Source of the DNA: Sodalis sp. CWE | GTDB taxonomy: Bacteria > Pseudomonadota > Gammaproteobacteria > Enterobacterales > Enterobacteriaceae | NCBI RefSeq assembly: GCF_019646055.1 | Contig: NZ_JAESFE010000002.1 | Coordinates: 124,001 to 188,000 of the forward strand | Length of the DNA: 64,000 bases | Reading direction: 5' to 3' | Shown: positions 54,768 through 64,000 of the stretch, piece after piece | Position numbering within the stretch: the stretch's first letter is position 1 | Layout of the letters: each line of letters opens with the position of its first letter | Program-made: the position numbers and the translations under genes | The notes under the pieces: generated by a model | The model's input: the letters and a program-made list of their open reading frames with translations, nothing else | Database searches by the model: none | Told to the model about the DNA's origin: nothing

Positions 54768-56123
54768 ATGGAAATAGTGAGAAAAAATAGTTTGGAAGAA
54801 ATAAATGCTACTATTCCAGTTCCGAAAGGGACAGGTGGAATTTTTAAAAAATTATTTGCTTTTTCGGGACCTGGTGCATTAGTTGCGGTAGGCTACATGG
54901 ATCCTGGAAATTGGATTACTTCTATTCAAGGAGGTTCTCTTTACAGCTATCTACTTTTATCCGTAATTTTAATTTCCAGTCTTATTGGTATGTTGTTGCA
55001 AGTTATGTGTGCAAAATTAGGTATTGTTACAGGAATGGATTTAGCGCAAGCTACAAAATGTTTGGTTGGAAAAAAAGCTGCCTTTGTGTTGTGGGTTGCT
55101 GCTGAATTAGCAATTATTGCTACAGAAATTGCCGAGGTTATTGGTAGCGCTATTGCTATGAATTTACTTTTTAAAATCCCAGTACTGCTTGGAGTAGTAG
55201 TTACAGTATTGGACGTTTTTTTACTTTTAGTTTTAATGAAGTTTAATATTAGAAAGATTGAGGCATTAGTCTTTACTTTAATTACTACTATTTTTGTTAT
55301 TTTTGCTTACGAGGTGGCATTAGCTAATCCAGATTTAGGCAAGATTTTTCGTTCGTTCATTCCACAGTATGATATACTTACAGCACAGGTAGAAGGAGGC
55401 GATTCTGCTTTTTTTATAGGACTTGGGATCGTTGGTGCTACCGTAATGCCGCACAACTTATATTTACATTCTTCCATTGTTCAGTCAAGAAAGTATGATC
55501 GTAGTGATGAGACAGCTTTAAAGGAAGCGATTCGCTACGCAACAATTGACTCTAATCTGCAATTAGGATTTTCGTTTATTATTAATTGTCTGCTCCTTAT
55601 TCTCGGTGCTTCTTTATTTTTTGGAAAGAATCCAGACGATATTGGTCGTTTTGCTCAGTTATATACAGCTCTACAAGATCATACTATGGTTGGTGCTATT
55701 GCTAGTTCTACTTTATCTACATTATTTACAGTTGCATTACTTGCATCAGGTCAAAATGCCGCAATTACAGGAACTTTGACGGGCCAAATTGTCATGGAGG
55801 GGTTTATTAACTTTCGATTGCCTTTGTGGCAAAGAAGAATAATTACTCGATTAATTGCTATTATGCCTGTTATAGGCTGCATTTATTTGTTAGGCGACAA
55901 AGGAGATATGGTTGAGAAATTGTTAATTTATACTCAGGTCTTCTTAAGCATTGCTTTGCCTATTTCAATGGTTCCGCTTTTATATTTGACTTCTTCTAAA
56001 AAACGAATGGGAAAATTTGTCAATTGTGTTCCATCTATTATTTTAGGTTGGTTAGCTATCACAATACTAGTAATATTAAATATCCAACTAATTAGTGAAA
56101 CTATACAGATGTTATTTAATTAA
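54768..56123 (+). CDS. mntH: Nramp family Mn2+/divalent metal transporter MntH
   Basis: Proton-coupled manganese/iron importer, about 451 residues (E. coli MntH 412; Gram-positive MntH about 450). I prefer the ATG at 54768. A TTG at 54735 would add 11 codons. The metal-binding helix 1 motif is GYMDPGNWITS and the helix 6 motif is GATVMPHNLYLHSSIVQ, both intact. The transport signature continues in LLASGQNAAITGTLTGQIVMEGF. Details such as NSLEEINATI, GPGALVAVGYMDPGNW, MDLAQAT and RKYDRSDE resemble Staphylococcus and Lactobacillus MntH, whereas E. coli MntH has DPGNFATNIQAG. The gene sits in the pykA-mepM interval, which in E. coli carries lpxM. A foreign origin is possible. Confidence 0.93.
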   Translation: MEIVRKNSLEEINATIPVPKGTGGIFKKLFAFSGPGALVAVGYMDPGNWITSIQGGSLYSYLLLSVILISSLIGMLLQVMCAKLGIVTGMDLAQATKCLVGKKAAFVLWVAAELAIIATEIAEVIGSAIAMNLLFKIPVLLGVVVTVLDVFLLLVLMKFNIRKIEALVFTLITTIFVIFAYEVALANPDLGKIFRSFIPQYDILTAQVEGGDSAFFIGLGIVGATVMPHNLYLHSSIVQSRKYDRSDETALKEAIRYATIDSNLQLGFSFIINCLLLILGASLFFGKNPDDIGRFAQLYTALQDHTMVGAIASSTLSTLFTVALLASGQNAAITGTLTGQIVMEGFINFRLPLWQRRIITRLIAIMPVIGCIYLLGDKGDMVEKLLIYTQVFLSIALPISMVPLLYLTSSKKRMGKFVNCVPSIILGWLAITILVILNIQLISETIQMLFN

Positions 56124-56803
56124 GAACAATAACGAGTTGATTTTTCTTTAAAAGGGCTGCTCCATCTTTTTATAGAGAAAATTTTAATTAAGGATAACGT
56201 CATTATAAATTTTATAATAAAAATTAAGATATTCACATTTGCTTAACATCACCTCTTTCTGATTAAAAGGATTTTTATGTGTGGCCTGATAAATATTTTT
56301 GAACATGACATGTAAAAAAAAGATTACCGGTAAATAATAAGACTTAAAGCTACTAAAAAAAGACCATTTTTAATAATTATTTTTTGTTCTATAATTAGAA
56401 ATTCTTAAAAGAACTGAATACCTAATTTCAATTTCTTAATGAGTAACAAGAATAATTAATTCTATTTATGAATGGAACTATTCCAGGATAACGACCTTCA
56501 ATTTGAATGTCTAATTATCATAAAACGAAAATGCATTGAATTCCCATATGGAAATGTTTTTAACTAAATATAAAAAAGCATAGACATTACTTTGATCACG
56601 TTTCTTAATTATCATTAAAAATAGACTTTTTTAGTTAAAAAAATAATAGTAAATACTTACCGATTTTTTCTTCTTTAGAAGCCAAGAATCGATCATTTTC
56701 CTTTCTTAAGAAGGAAGCTGCACTTTTCTTCTGTTGAGAATAGGAAGAATATTATTTAAAGTTCATATACATTTAATTCAAAAAAACTATTGTTATTCGA
56801 TTC
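56124..56803. other. AT-rich gap between convergent mntH and mepM
   Basis: About 680 bases without a recognisable gene. An imperfect palindrome TTTCTTAAGAAG lies near 56701-56714. No lpxM remnant is recognised. Confidence 0.55.
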
Positions 56804-58189
56804 TTAAGACGTTGAATTATTTAAATCAAGTTGTAAATGAGGAAGCATTTTGTTTACTTGAGCCAAATATTGAACTCGATCAAGGCCGGTAAGGTCTTTT
56901 GTACGAGGTAAAATGGCTGTTAGTGGGTTTACTGCTCTTTGATTAATCCACATTTCGTAGTGTAAATGAGGAGCAGTTGATCGTCCAGTATTTCCAGACA
57001 AAGCGATACGGTCACCGCGCCTTACTTTTTGTCCAGGTTTTACAAACATTTTCTTTAGGTGCATATAACGTGTTGTATACTGACGATCATGACGAATAGA
57101 AACATAATTTCCAGCAGCACCTCCACGTTTACTTACTATAACTTCACCATCACCTACAGCTAAAACCGGAGTTCCAATCGGCACTGCAAAATCAACTCCT
57201 TGATGTGGAGTAATGCGTCTAGTGATCGGATTAAAGCGATATAGATTGAAATTAGAAGAAGCACGAAATCGTTTTAAAGTCGGAAATCGCATAAAGTTCC
57301 GAGTAAGACTAACAGCCTGTAAGTTATAAAAATTGCCATTATTTGCACGAAAAGCGTAATAATCTTTGCCACTGCTGTGAAGTCGTACTCCAACAAGCAA
57401 CTTACTTTTAGTCATCATGTCTCGCAATATAAGAATTGAAAATTGAGCGTTCCTATGTAGTTTATGAAGATCTAATTGCCATTGTAATGCTTCAATTATC
57501 GAATTAATGTCGCTGCCAGTTAGACCAGCAACATAAGCAGCAGTAATAAAGTTATCATCGAATCGTCGACAATTATTTAAAGTTGAATTACACCATTGGC
57601 CTCGAACATTAACAATGTTTTCTCTATAGTTATCAATTAAGAAACTATTATTGGTGCATACTGTATTATTTTGTTTAGCAAAACGTCCATATATTAAACG
57701 CTTTAAATTATTTAAAGCCGCTATACTCCATTTTTTTATAGATTTGATTATTTCCACATGACGGAATAATACTGTTTTTTTTTCTTGAATCGAAAGAGCA
57801 TGAGTAACAACAATATTGGTGTTATTGTGCATTTTAAAGAAAGTTGTTTGATCATGTTTAGCGGAAATATTATATTTATGCAAAATACCATTTTTATGTT
57901 CACATAGGAAATTCTTCAACATTGCTTTGTAGTTATCTGGGACAACTCTATTAGAAGGTCCATCGATTTTAAATATTAACTTATCTATGTTGATACTATC
58001 TTGAATTAAATGAATGCAGGGCCTTATTTTTTTTGTCTGACCTATGGGCTGCATTCTAGAAAAATAGAATAGAAGAACAGAGATAATTAATATAATTATA
58101 CTTCCATATATGAAAGAGCGAAAATACGATAAACGATTAAACACTAGGATTTTATACACTAAATAAATTTTTTTTAAAATAGAAAACAA
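56804..58189 (-). CDS. mepM: Murein DD-endopeptidase MepM (M23 family)
   Basis: Peptidoglycan cross-link hydrolase of the lysostaphin (M23) family, 461 residues (E. coli MepM, formerly YebA, 440). A single N-terminal membrane helix is at about residues 28-43. The C-terminal third is highly conserved: the zinc motif HQGVDFAVPIGTPVLA, then TTRYMHLKK, GDRIALSGNTGRST and PHLHYEMWI, giving the HxxxD and HxH ligands. By contrast, residues 50-200, where E. coli has a LysM domain (YVVSTGDTLSSIL), show no LysM pattern and read as low-conservation Lys/Asn-rich sequence. An A9 run lies in this part (plus-strand T9 near 57775-57783). The enzyme is probably active but has changed substrate anchoring. Confidence 0.92.
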   Translation of the reverse strand: MFSILKKIYLVYKILVFNRLSYFRSFIYGSIIILIISVLLFYFSRMQPIGQTKKIRPCIHLIQDSINIDKLIFKIDGPSNRVVPDNYKAMLKNFLCEHKNGILHKYNISAKHDQTTFFKMHNNTNIVVTHALSIQEKKTVLFRHVEIIKSIKKWSIAALNNLKRLIYGRFAKQNNTVCTNNSFLIDNYRENIVNVRGQWCNSTLNNCRRFDDNFITAAYVAGLTGSDINSIIEALQWQLDLHKLHRNAQFSILILRDMMTKSKLLVGVRLHSSGKDYYAFRANNGNFYNLQAVSLTRNFMRFPTLKRFRASSNFNLYRFNPITRRITPHQGVDFAVPIGTPVLAVGDGEVIVSKRGGAAGNYVSIRHDRQYTTRYMHLKKMFVKPGQKVRRGDRIALSGNTGRSTAPHLHYEMWINQRAVNPLTAILPRTKDLTGLDRVQYLAQVNKMLPHLQLDLNNSTS

Positions 58190-58563
58190 ATTATCAGCTT
58201 CAAATAATAACTATCTTTAAGTTGGAAAGATTATTCCTTACGTAGCGTATTTTTTTATGCGTTACATTGTTTTTAAAAAAATTCCTTATAAAATCAAAAC
58301 TAAATATTGATTAAAACCATTATAGTTGGCTAAATTACTTAGTACTGTCTTTTTAAGCTAACCTAGTTAGTATATGAATTAACTGTTGGAGTAAAATTTC
58401 TTTTTCTTAATAAAGGAAAAGTTTATATGTAATTACTGTATTATATCTTTTTAAGACAATCGATTTTGTTTATTGTAATTAAAGACAAACGCCAAATTTA
58501 ATTTGGATGAGCGTATTGTTATTAAACATAATATAATATTTCTATTAATTAACGTTGCTGTTT
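58190..58563. other. Gap between mepM and ruvB; znuABC absent
   Basis: E. coli has znuA, znuC and znuB between mepM and ruvB. The 374 bases here contain no recognisable coding remnant. Confidence 0.55.
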
Positions 58564-59601
58564 TTAGTTTTTTCTTTCTTTTTTAAAGTTTTTACGATCA
58601 TTATTCAATTTAATCCCAAAGTGATTATAAGCATGTACACTAGCAATCCGTCCTCGTGGAGTTCGTTGTATGAATCCTTGTTGAATTAAAAACGGTTCTA
58701 GTACGTCTTCAATTGTCCTGCGTTCTTCACCAATAGCTGCCGCTAAATTATCTAATCCCACTGGACCTCCAACAAATTTATTGATAATCGTTGTTAATAA
58801 TTTACGATCCATGAAGTCAAATCCTTTAGTATCGACATCCAACATATTCAAAGCATCTATTGCTATATTTTCCGTGATATCACTTACAGATTTTACTTCA
58901 GCAAAGTCGCGTATTCGACGCAGTAATCGATTAGCAATACGTGGTGTACCTCGCGATCGTTGTGCAATCTCATATGTAGCAACTTCAGTAATATTCATTT
59001 TTAAGTAAAAGGCATTACGATTAATAATGTGTTGCAAATCTTTTGTATGGTAAAAATCCAATCTTTGTACAATTCCAAAACGATCTCGTAGTGACGACGT
59101 TAATAAACCAAGTCGAGTAGTAGCTCCAATTAGAGTAAATGGAGGTAATCCAATTTTAATGGAACGGGCAGTTGGACCTTCCCCGATCATAATATCTAGC
59201 TTATAATCTTCCATAGCTGGATATAGTATTTCTTCTACTGTTGTCGGTATACGGTGAATTTCATCAATAAAAAGAACATCATAAGGTTCAAGATTAGCCA
59301 AAATAGCTGCTAAATCTCCAGCTTTTTCTAAAATTGGACCTGAAGTAGATCGAAAATTACTGCCGATCTCATTAGCGACAATATGAGCCAACGTGGTCTT
59401 CCCAAGACCAGCATGACCTGAAACTAATAAATGATCCATTGCTTCACCACGTGTTTTTGCTGCCTGAATAAAGATTTTCATTTGTTCACATATATGTGGT
59501 TGTCCAATGTAATCAGATAATTTTTTTGGTCGAAGAGATCGATCAATAGTTTCATCCCCTTGTATAGGAAAATTGCTCGTCAGTCGATTGGAATGTATCA
59601 T
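58564..59601 (-). CDS. ruvB: Holliday junction branch migration ATPase RuvB
   Basis: AAA+ motor of the RuvAB complex, 345 residues (E. coli 336). Walker A is [13 protein letters not shown] near residue 62, Walker B is VLFIDEIHR near 113, sensor I is [11 protein letters not shown] and the arginine finger is in [10 protein letters not shown]. The C-terminal winged helix ends in [15 protein letters not shown]. The last 10 residues (KNFKKERKN) are an AT-driven lysine-rich extension. The start overlaps the ruvA stop by 4 nt (ATGA). Confidence 0.97.
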   Translation of the reverse strand: MIHSNRLTSNFPIQGDETIDRSLRPKKLSDYIGQPHICEQMKIFIQAAKTRGEAMDHLLVSGHAGLGKTTLAHIVANEIGSNFRSTSGPILEKAGDLAAILANLEPYDVLFIDEIHRIPTTVEEILYPAMEDYKLDIMIGEGPTARSIKIGLPPFTLIGATTRLGLLTSSLRDRFGIVQRLDFYHTKDLQHIINRNAFYLKMNITEVATYEIAQRSRGTPRIANRLLRRIRDFAEVKSVSDITENIAIDALNMLDVDTKGFDFMDRKLLTTIINKFVGGPVGLDNLAAAIGEERRTIEDVLEPFLIQQGFIQRTPRGRIASVHAYNHFGIKLNNDRKNFKKERKN

Positions 59602-60260
59602 GTTTTTACATAAAAATGTTGGTTACGTAATGCGTTTCGAATAATCGATTCGCAACTATCTTCGATAGAAGAAACTCTATTTACCATTTGAATTGCTTCT
59701 TGCAATTTGTACCCTAATGCTACTAATACGGAGATAGCTTCGCCTTCTGGACTAACAGATAAAGTTTTATCAGAAAGTGCAGTTATTTTTTGTTTAGAGG
59801 TTGAATGTGTTTTATTTGTTTCTAAAGGAAACGGTAGGAATAGGTTTTTATTATTTAGATTTTGATATTTATCTTTCATTTCCGTTATTAATCGTTTTGC
59901 TATCTTTTTACCAACGCCTGGCAATTTTATTAGTGTACTAATTTCTTGTTGTACGATGATACTGAACAGTTGCTTCATGGATATTTTTGATAAAATTGAA
60001 AGCGCTAATTGCGGTCCAATTCCATTAATCTTAATAAGTTCACGAAAAAAAACTTGTTCTTGCTTATCAACGAAACCAAAAAGTAATTGGGAATCTTGAC
60101 GTGCTATAAAATGAGTGAATATTACTACCTCTTCTCCTTCTTTTGGAAGAGCGTAGAAACAACTCATTGGAATAAGAATCTCATATCCTACTCCACAAGT
60201 TTCTAGTAATATCTGCTTCGGCTGTTTTTCTAAAATAACACCCTTGAGACGTCCAATCAT
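59598..60260 (-). CDS. ruvA: Holliday junction DNA-binding subunit RuvA
   Basis: Tetrameric Holliday-junction binder, 220 residues (E. coli 203). I start at the ATG giving [16 protein letters not shown], matching E. coli MIGRLRGIIIEKQPP. An upstream ATG 12 codons earlier (60296) lacks similarity. The OB domain has [17 protein letters not shown]. Helix-hairpin-helix motifs appear as [13 protein letters not shown] and [13 protein letters not shown]. The C-terminal domain [22 protein letters not shown], contacts RuvB. The linker before it is longer and Lys/Thr/Ser-rich compared with E. coli. Confidence 0.95.
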   Translation of the reverse strand: MIGRLKGVILEKQPKQILLETCGVGYEILIPMSCFYALPKEGEEVVIFTHFIARQDSQLLFGFVDKQEQVFFRELIKINGIGPQLALSILSKISMKQLFSIIVQQEISTLIKLPGVGKKIAKRLITEMKDKYQNLNNKNLFLPFPLETNKTHSTSKQKITALSDKTLSVSPEGEAISVLVALGYKLQEAIQMVNRVSSIEDSCESIIRNALRNQHFYVKT

Positions 60261-60362
60261 CTCAATGAATTCTCCTCTGGCCTTAATTGTAACCATTTAA
60301 AATAATTTTTTTGAAAAACCTAGAGATTTCTTTTCTAAAAGAAGAAAAAAAGAAACAGTAAA

Positions 60363-60890
60363 CTAATACCATATTCTTCTTCGTCTAAGCCAAAAATTTT
60401 GCGCTTCTTTCTGGAATAGATTGTTTCTTCTAATATAGCAATGGGTAATAGCAATAGCTAATGCATCAGCGGCATCTTCCTGTGGATTTTCCGATAATGT
60501 TAAAAGGATACGTACCATATTTTGTATCTGGTTTTTTTTTGCTGCACCATTACCGACTACAGTTTTTTTAATTTGTCTTGCTGCATATTCAAAAATTGGC
60601 AAATCCAAATTTGTTCCAGCTGTAATAATTGCACCTCTTGCTTGACCTAATTTTAATACCGCACCTGAATATTTAGCCATAAAAACCTGCTCTATTGCTA
60701 AACAATTAGGTCGAAATTCTTTAATAATTTTATTAATATTAGTGTAAATTGACTTAAGTCGTGTTGGTAGGTTACCAATCTTAATACGAATGGATCCACT
60801 GTTCACATGAACCAATTTATGTTGATCTTGACGAAGAATACCGTAACCAATGATGTGTAAACCAGGATCAATTCCAAGAATTATTGACAT
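60363..60890 (-). CDS. ruvC: Holliday junction resolvase RuvC
   Basis: Endonuclease that cleaves Holliday junctions, 175 residues (E. coli 173). The catalytic acidic residues are in ILGIDPGLHIIGYG (Asp7), LAIEQVFMAKY (Glu66) and EDAADALAIAITH (the last two Asp). The aromatic and basic base-flipping segment YAARQIKKTVVG is conserved. An A9 tract in GNGAAKKNQ (plus-strand T9 at 60532-60540) could slip, but the frame is intact. It lies about 100 nt upstream of ruvA, so the full RuvABC set is retained. Confidence 0.97.
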   Translation of the reverse strand: MSIILGIDPGLHIIGYGILRQDQHKLVHVNSGSIRIKIGNLPTRLKSIYTNINKIIKEFRPNCLAIEQVFMAKYSGAVLKLGQARGAIITAGTNLDLPIFEYAARQIKKTVVGNGAAKKNQIQNMVRILLTLSENPQEDAADALAIAITHCYIRRNNLFQKEAQNFWLRRRRIWY

Positions 60891-61840
60891 GTTATATTTC
60901 TACCCAAAACAGAAAAAACGATAAGTCAAGATGACCAATTAAAAATTAATGTTTTTACTAAAAATTTTAGAAAAATTTTTACGAAAAATTAAAAGATATC
61001 TTAAACAAGCAAAAGAATCTAATAAATTGTTATTTAAACTAAAAACGTTCTTTTTTTTGTGAAGAAAAAATGTTTTTAAAACATTTTACTTAATTAAGTT
61101 TTCTTTTCTTGATAAAAGAAATATGATTTATCTTAGTAGAAGATGTAATTTTCTTTTTTTGAAAGAATTAAGCTTTATCAGCTTATGTGGTCTGTTTATT
61201 CTAAGATTTCTGACCCTAATATTCTAGGATTGATTATGACTTTTTATTATTTATTTAAATAAATTTGCTAGTAAATACTACTATTTACATAGTAAATTTA
61301 ATCTTTTTAATTAGAATTTCAATATAAATTGTTTATATCTAATTCCATCTAAATGGGTATTTGATATAAATGCGCTATGTCGTGATTTTTTGTATTTTCT
61401 CAAATTATTTCTAATTATATTTTTCCTAAAAAAATCACTCGAACGAATATTATTCTAAATATTTAAACGAATTCTTTGTTTGTAAAATGCTTCTTTCAAA
61501 AATTTAATTATTACTGATTAACTCATCATCATTTAGATAATTTTCCTTTTAAGGAATCTAATCGGAGCCTTTTAAAAAGGTTTTTCAGACAAAAAATCTT
61601 TAAATAGCTTAATATTACTATGTCAATAAATTATTGAGAGCAAAATTGTCTATATATATTAGTAATAAATAAGTTTGGCAACTTTGGCAAATTTCTTTAG
61701 ATTTTAATTTTTTAAATGAAAGGACTTTATTCTATAAACAGAATATCCTGGGATAGGATTAATGTAGTTCAATTTTAAATGATTACCATTCTAATTTTAC
61801 TAAAGAAATATATATCCACCATCCCTTTTTTACTTAACTT
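60891..61840. other. Gap between ruvC and aspS; yebC and nudB absent
   Basis: About 950 AT-rich bases where E. coli has nudB and yebC on the minus strand. Neither is recognised. Two short hairpins occur: TTCCTT-TT-AAGGAA at 61543-61556 and the terminator-shaped element at 61568-61585. Confidence 0.6.
61568..61585 (+). terminator. Orphan plus-strand terminator-shaped hairpin
   Basis: CCTTTT-A-AAAAGG is followed directly by TTTTT on the plus strand. No plus-strand gene is nearby, so it may be fortuitous or a relic. Confidence 0.35.
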
Positions 61841-63604
61841 TCATTTTTTTGAAGGTAAAATCGATAAATCTGCTAATATAGTAGCTTCACAATAGTTAGG
61901 TGCCTGCATCATTAAATCCATCGCTGAGTTAGTTTTTGGAAACGCAATGACATCGCGAATATTATCAGTACCAGTTAATAACATTACTAATCTATCAAGA
62001 CCAAAAGCAAATCCTCCATGTGGAGGAGCTCCATACTGCAATGCATTTAGTAAAAACCCAAATTTTTCTTGTTGTTCTTGTTCACTAATTCCTAATATGC
62101 TGAACACCGCTTTTTGTGTGTTACTATGATGAATACGCATTGAGCCACTTCCTACTTCATAACCATTAATTACCATTTCGTAAGCATCAGATATGGCCAA
62201 CATAGGTGATGCGATGAGTGTTTGAGTATCAATGCTTTTTGCTCTAGTAAAAGGATGATGTACGGCTGTTATTTTTTTTCCACTTTTTTGAAACATTGGA
62301 AAATCAATTATCCAAAGTGGAGCCCAACTTTTAGAAGTCGTTAAACATAAATCTAAACCTATTTTTAATCGAAGAGATCCCATAGCATTCATAATGATAT
62401 TCTTATTTCCAGAACTAAAAAAAATAATATCATTACTAATACTTTTAGTACGTGCCAAAATTTCTTCAATGACTTGATTTTCTAAAAACTTAACTATTGG
62501 TCCTTGTACACTTCTTTTTGCATCAAAATTACATTGATTTACTTTTATCCATGTTAGCTCTTTAGCACCATAAATTTTGATATATTTATCGTATTCAATA
62601 ATTTTTTTACGGCTTAGCAGTTGTGCACCATTAGGCACGCAAAGTGCTGTAACTTGATTTTGGTTATCATTAACTGGCAAAGAAAATTTCTCGAAACCTG
62701 TATTTTTTACTAAATCTGTTACATCCACTAGTTCTATTGGGTTACGTAAATCTGGCTTATCTGATCCGAAGCGATGCATAGCATCAGTGTAAGTTATTTT
62801 TGAAAAAGTTCCAATGTCAACACCAATAATTTCATACCACAACGATTTTATAAACCTTTCCATTATTTCCATAATTTGATTTTTAGTCATGAATGAGGTT
62901 TCTGCATCAATTTGAGTGAACTCTGGTTGACGATCAGATCGTAGATCTTCATCACGAAAACATTTTACAATCTGATAACAGCGATCCAATCCTGATATCA
63001 TTAGTAGTTGTTTAAATAACTGTGGCGACTGCGATAAAGAATAAAATTTTCCTTTGTGTACTCGGCTAGGAACAAGATAAGGTCTGGCTCCTTCTTGGGA
63101 AACTTTGCTTAGTATAGGTGTTTCAATGTCAATAAAATTCTCAGATTCCATAAATTGACGCGTGAAACTGATAATATGAGCTCTCGTTTTCAAGCGTTTA
63201 ATTGCAACTGGACGACGTAGATCAAGATAACGAAATTTAAGTTTTTGTTCTTCTGTATTATTTTGATTACTATCTAGCGGAAGAGGATCAGAGCGGTTAA
63301 TAATAATTAAATTAGTAGCCATTACTTCAACAAAACCTGTTTTCAAGTTACTATTAATTTGATTATTTGGTCTAGATTGCACGATTCCGGTTAGTTGCAA
63401 GCAGAATTCATTACGAAGCTCTTCTGCACGAGCAAAAAGATCCTCAAAATTGGGATCAAAAAATACTTGCACAAGACCTTCTCGGTCTCGAACATCGACA
63501 AAAATCAGATTTCCAAGATCTCGACGACGATCAACCCAACCACATAATATTACTTCCTGTCCAACATGTGATAAATTCAAATGTCCGCAATATATGGTAC
63601 GCAT
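61841..63604 (-). CDS. aspS: Aspartyl-tRNA synthetase
   Basis: Class IIb aminoacyl-tRNA synthetase, 587 residues (E. coli 590). The N-terminal OB-fold anticodon-binding domain starts [16 protein letters not shown] and includes [18 protein letters not shown]. Motif 1 region: [23 protein letters not shown]. Motif 2: [19 protein letters not shown]. Motif 3: [16 protein letters not shown]. The bacterial GAD insertion domain lies between motifs 2 and 3. All catalytic motifs are present. Unlike in E. coli, its downstream neighbour is ruvC, since nudB and yebC are gone. A strong hairpin lies about 75 nt upstream of the start. Confidence 0.98.
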   Translation of the reverse strand: MRTIYCGHLNLSHVGQEVILCGWVDRRRDLGNLIFVDVRDREGLVQVFFDPNFEDLFARAEELRNEFCLQLTGIVQSRPNNQINSNLKTGFVEVMATNLIIINRSDPLPLDSNQNNTEEQKLKFRYLDLRRPVAIKRLKTRAHIISFTRQFMESENFIDIETPILSKVSQEGARPYLVPSRVHKGKFYSLSQSPQLFKQLLMISGLDRCYQIVKCFRDEDLRSDRQPEFTQIDAETSFMTKNQIMEIMERFIKSLWYEIIGVDIGTFSKITYTDAMHRFGSDKPDLRNPIELVDVTDLVKNTGFEKFSLPVNDNQNQVTALCVPNGAQLLSRKKIIEYDKYIKIYGAKELTWIKVNQCNFDAKRSVQGPIVKFLENQVIEEILARTKSISNDIIFFSSGNKNIIMNAMGSLRLKIGLDLCLTTSKSWAPLWIIDFPMFQKSGKKITAVHHPFTRAKSIDTQTLIASPMLAISDAYEMVINGYEVGSGSMRIHHSNTQKAVFSILGISEQEQQEKFGFLLNALQYGAPPHGGFAFGLDRLVMLLTGTDNIRDVIAFPKTNSAMDLMMQAPNYCEATILADLSILPSKK

Positions 63605-64000
63605 TTTTTTTGGAAATCCTTGTAGTTTTTTTTAAAGATCATGGCTAACAAGCAAAAGGTTGATAGGTAAACGGTACTATTCGCGGCTGTTTTCTATTTC
63701 AAGAGAAAACAGCCGCGAATAATTACTAGACAAATTCTTCTTATGCAGTATGTTCTCTTCTCTTCAATAAGAAAGATCCACCTATTTTACCTATAGTAAA
63801 TTCTTAATTATGTCAATAACGTAAAATTGCAAGTAAAAGTAGCAAGCAAAATAATATTACTAATTTGATAGATAAATTAATTAAAAAAACAAACTGAAAA
63901 TTGTAACATATTTCTTAAATGGAATCAGTGAGCAAACTCTCAAGAATTGAAAAAAGTACCTATGCCTCTCCTTCATAAAATCTAAACTTTTATCTTTTAA
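63605..64000. other. Upstream region of aspS to the window end
   Basis: No gene is recognised in these 396 bases. The only conspicuous element is the 18-bp inverted repeat. The aspS promoter must lie here. Confidence 0.5.
63678..63721. repeat. Perfect 18-bp inverted repeat upstream of aspS
   Basis: The arm TATTCGCGGCTGTTTTCT (63678-63695) is exactly complementary to AGAAAACAGCCGCGAATA (63704-63721), with an 8-nt loop ATTTCAAG. It contains the GC-rich core CGCGGCTG in a region that is otherwise very AT-rich. Neither side has an immediate run of T, so it is not a standard rho-independent terminator. It lies 74 nt upstream of the aspS start codon, on the 5' side of aspS. It could be a terminator of a minus-strand gene beyond the window, an RNA control element for aspS, or a structured small RNA. 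Confidence 0.85.

Overview
The window is a stretch of a reduced, strongly AT-rich gammaproteobacterial chromosome. Nearly every protein reads as a close but AT-shifted relative of an Escherichia coli protein, and blocks of E. coli gene order survive with the genes between them deleted. About 44 of the 64 kb is coding. The gaps are AT-rich and mostly featureless, and one still holds a recognisable decayed gene. There are no insertion sequences, phage genes, CRISPR arrays or rRNA genes. This pattern points to an obligate insect endosymbiont of the Enterobacterales. The gene set (cyo oxidase, riboflavin, thiamine, isoprenoid, pantothenate and biotin-ligase functions) recalls vitamin-provisioning symbionts such as the Baumannia and Blochmannia groups. 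The species cannot be named from this sequence, and the coding density looks low for those groups.

Layout. 1-36: 3' end of a tRNA. 394-2872 (-): three-gene ABC importer of the ThiXYZ type. 3323-3398 (-): tRNA-Asn. 4346-7869 (-): mdlA-mdlB exporter. 9992-14627 (-): clpP-clpX-lon protease block. 17661-22506 (+): cyoABCDE, cytochrome bo3 oxidase and heme O synthase. 22741-25777 (+): yajR, then panE-yajL. 26873-28732 (+): dxs. 28934-32164 (-): ribD, ribH, nusB, thiL. 32562-36965 (-): tgt, yajC, secD, secF. 37700-38299 (+): a 2-Cys peroxiredoxin. 38519-40521 (-): murB-birA. 40802-42447: gmhB (-) and murI (+). 42729-45820: gloB (-), yafS pseudogene, rnhA (-), dnaQ (+), tRNA-Asp (+). 46583-48897 (+): gmhA and gpt. 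49163-56123: zwf (-), pykA (+), mntH (+). 56804-63604 (-): mepM, ruvA-ruvB, ruvC, aspS.

The genes describe a minimal Gram-negative cell: envelope synthesis (MurB, MurI, heptose enzymes GmhA and GmhB, MepM), the SecDF-YajC accessory complex, one terminal oxidase, proteolysis (Lon, ClpXP), Holliday-junction processing (RuvABC), proofreading (DnaQ) and precursor supply (Dxs, RibD, RibH, ThiL, PanE, Zwf, PykA). Genes that E. coli carries in the same blocks but that I do not see here include tig, bolA, ampG, hupB, ppiD, queA, ispA, xseB, thiI, nrdR, hexR, lpxM, znuABC, yebC and nudB.

I found no undescribed defence or mobile system. The main points for a second look are: gene order around gmhB/murI that looks like reciprocal recombination between two rRNA operons that were later lost; an MntH that resembles Gram-positive MntH more than E. 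coli MntH; a perfect 18-bp GC-containing hairpin upstream of aspS; the yafS pseudogene; and a substituted substrate-recognition residue in Tgt.
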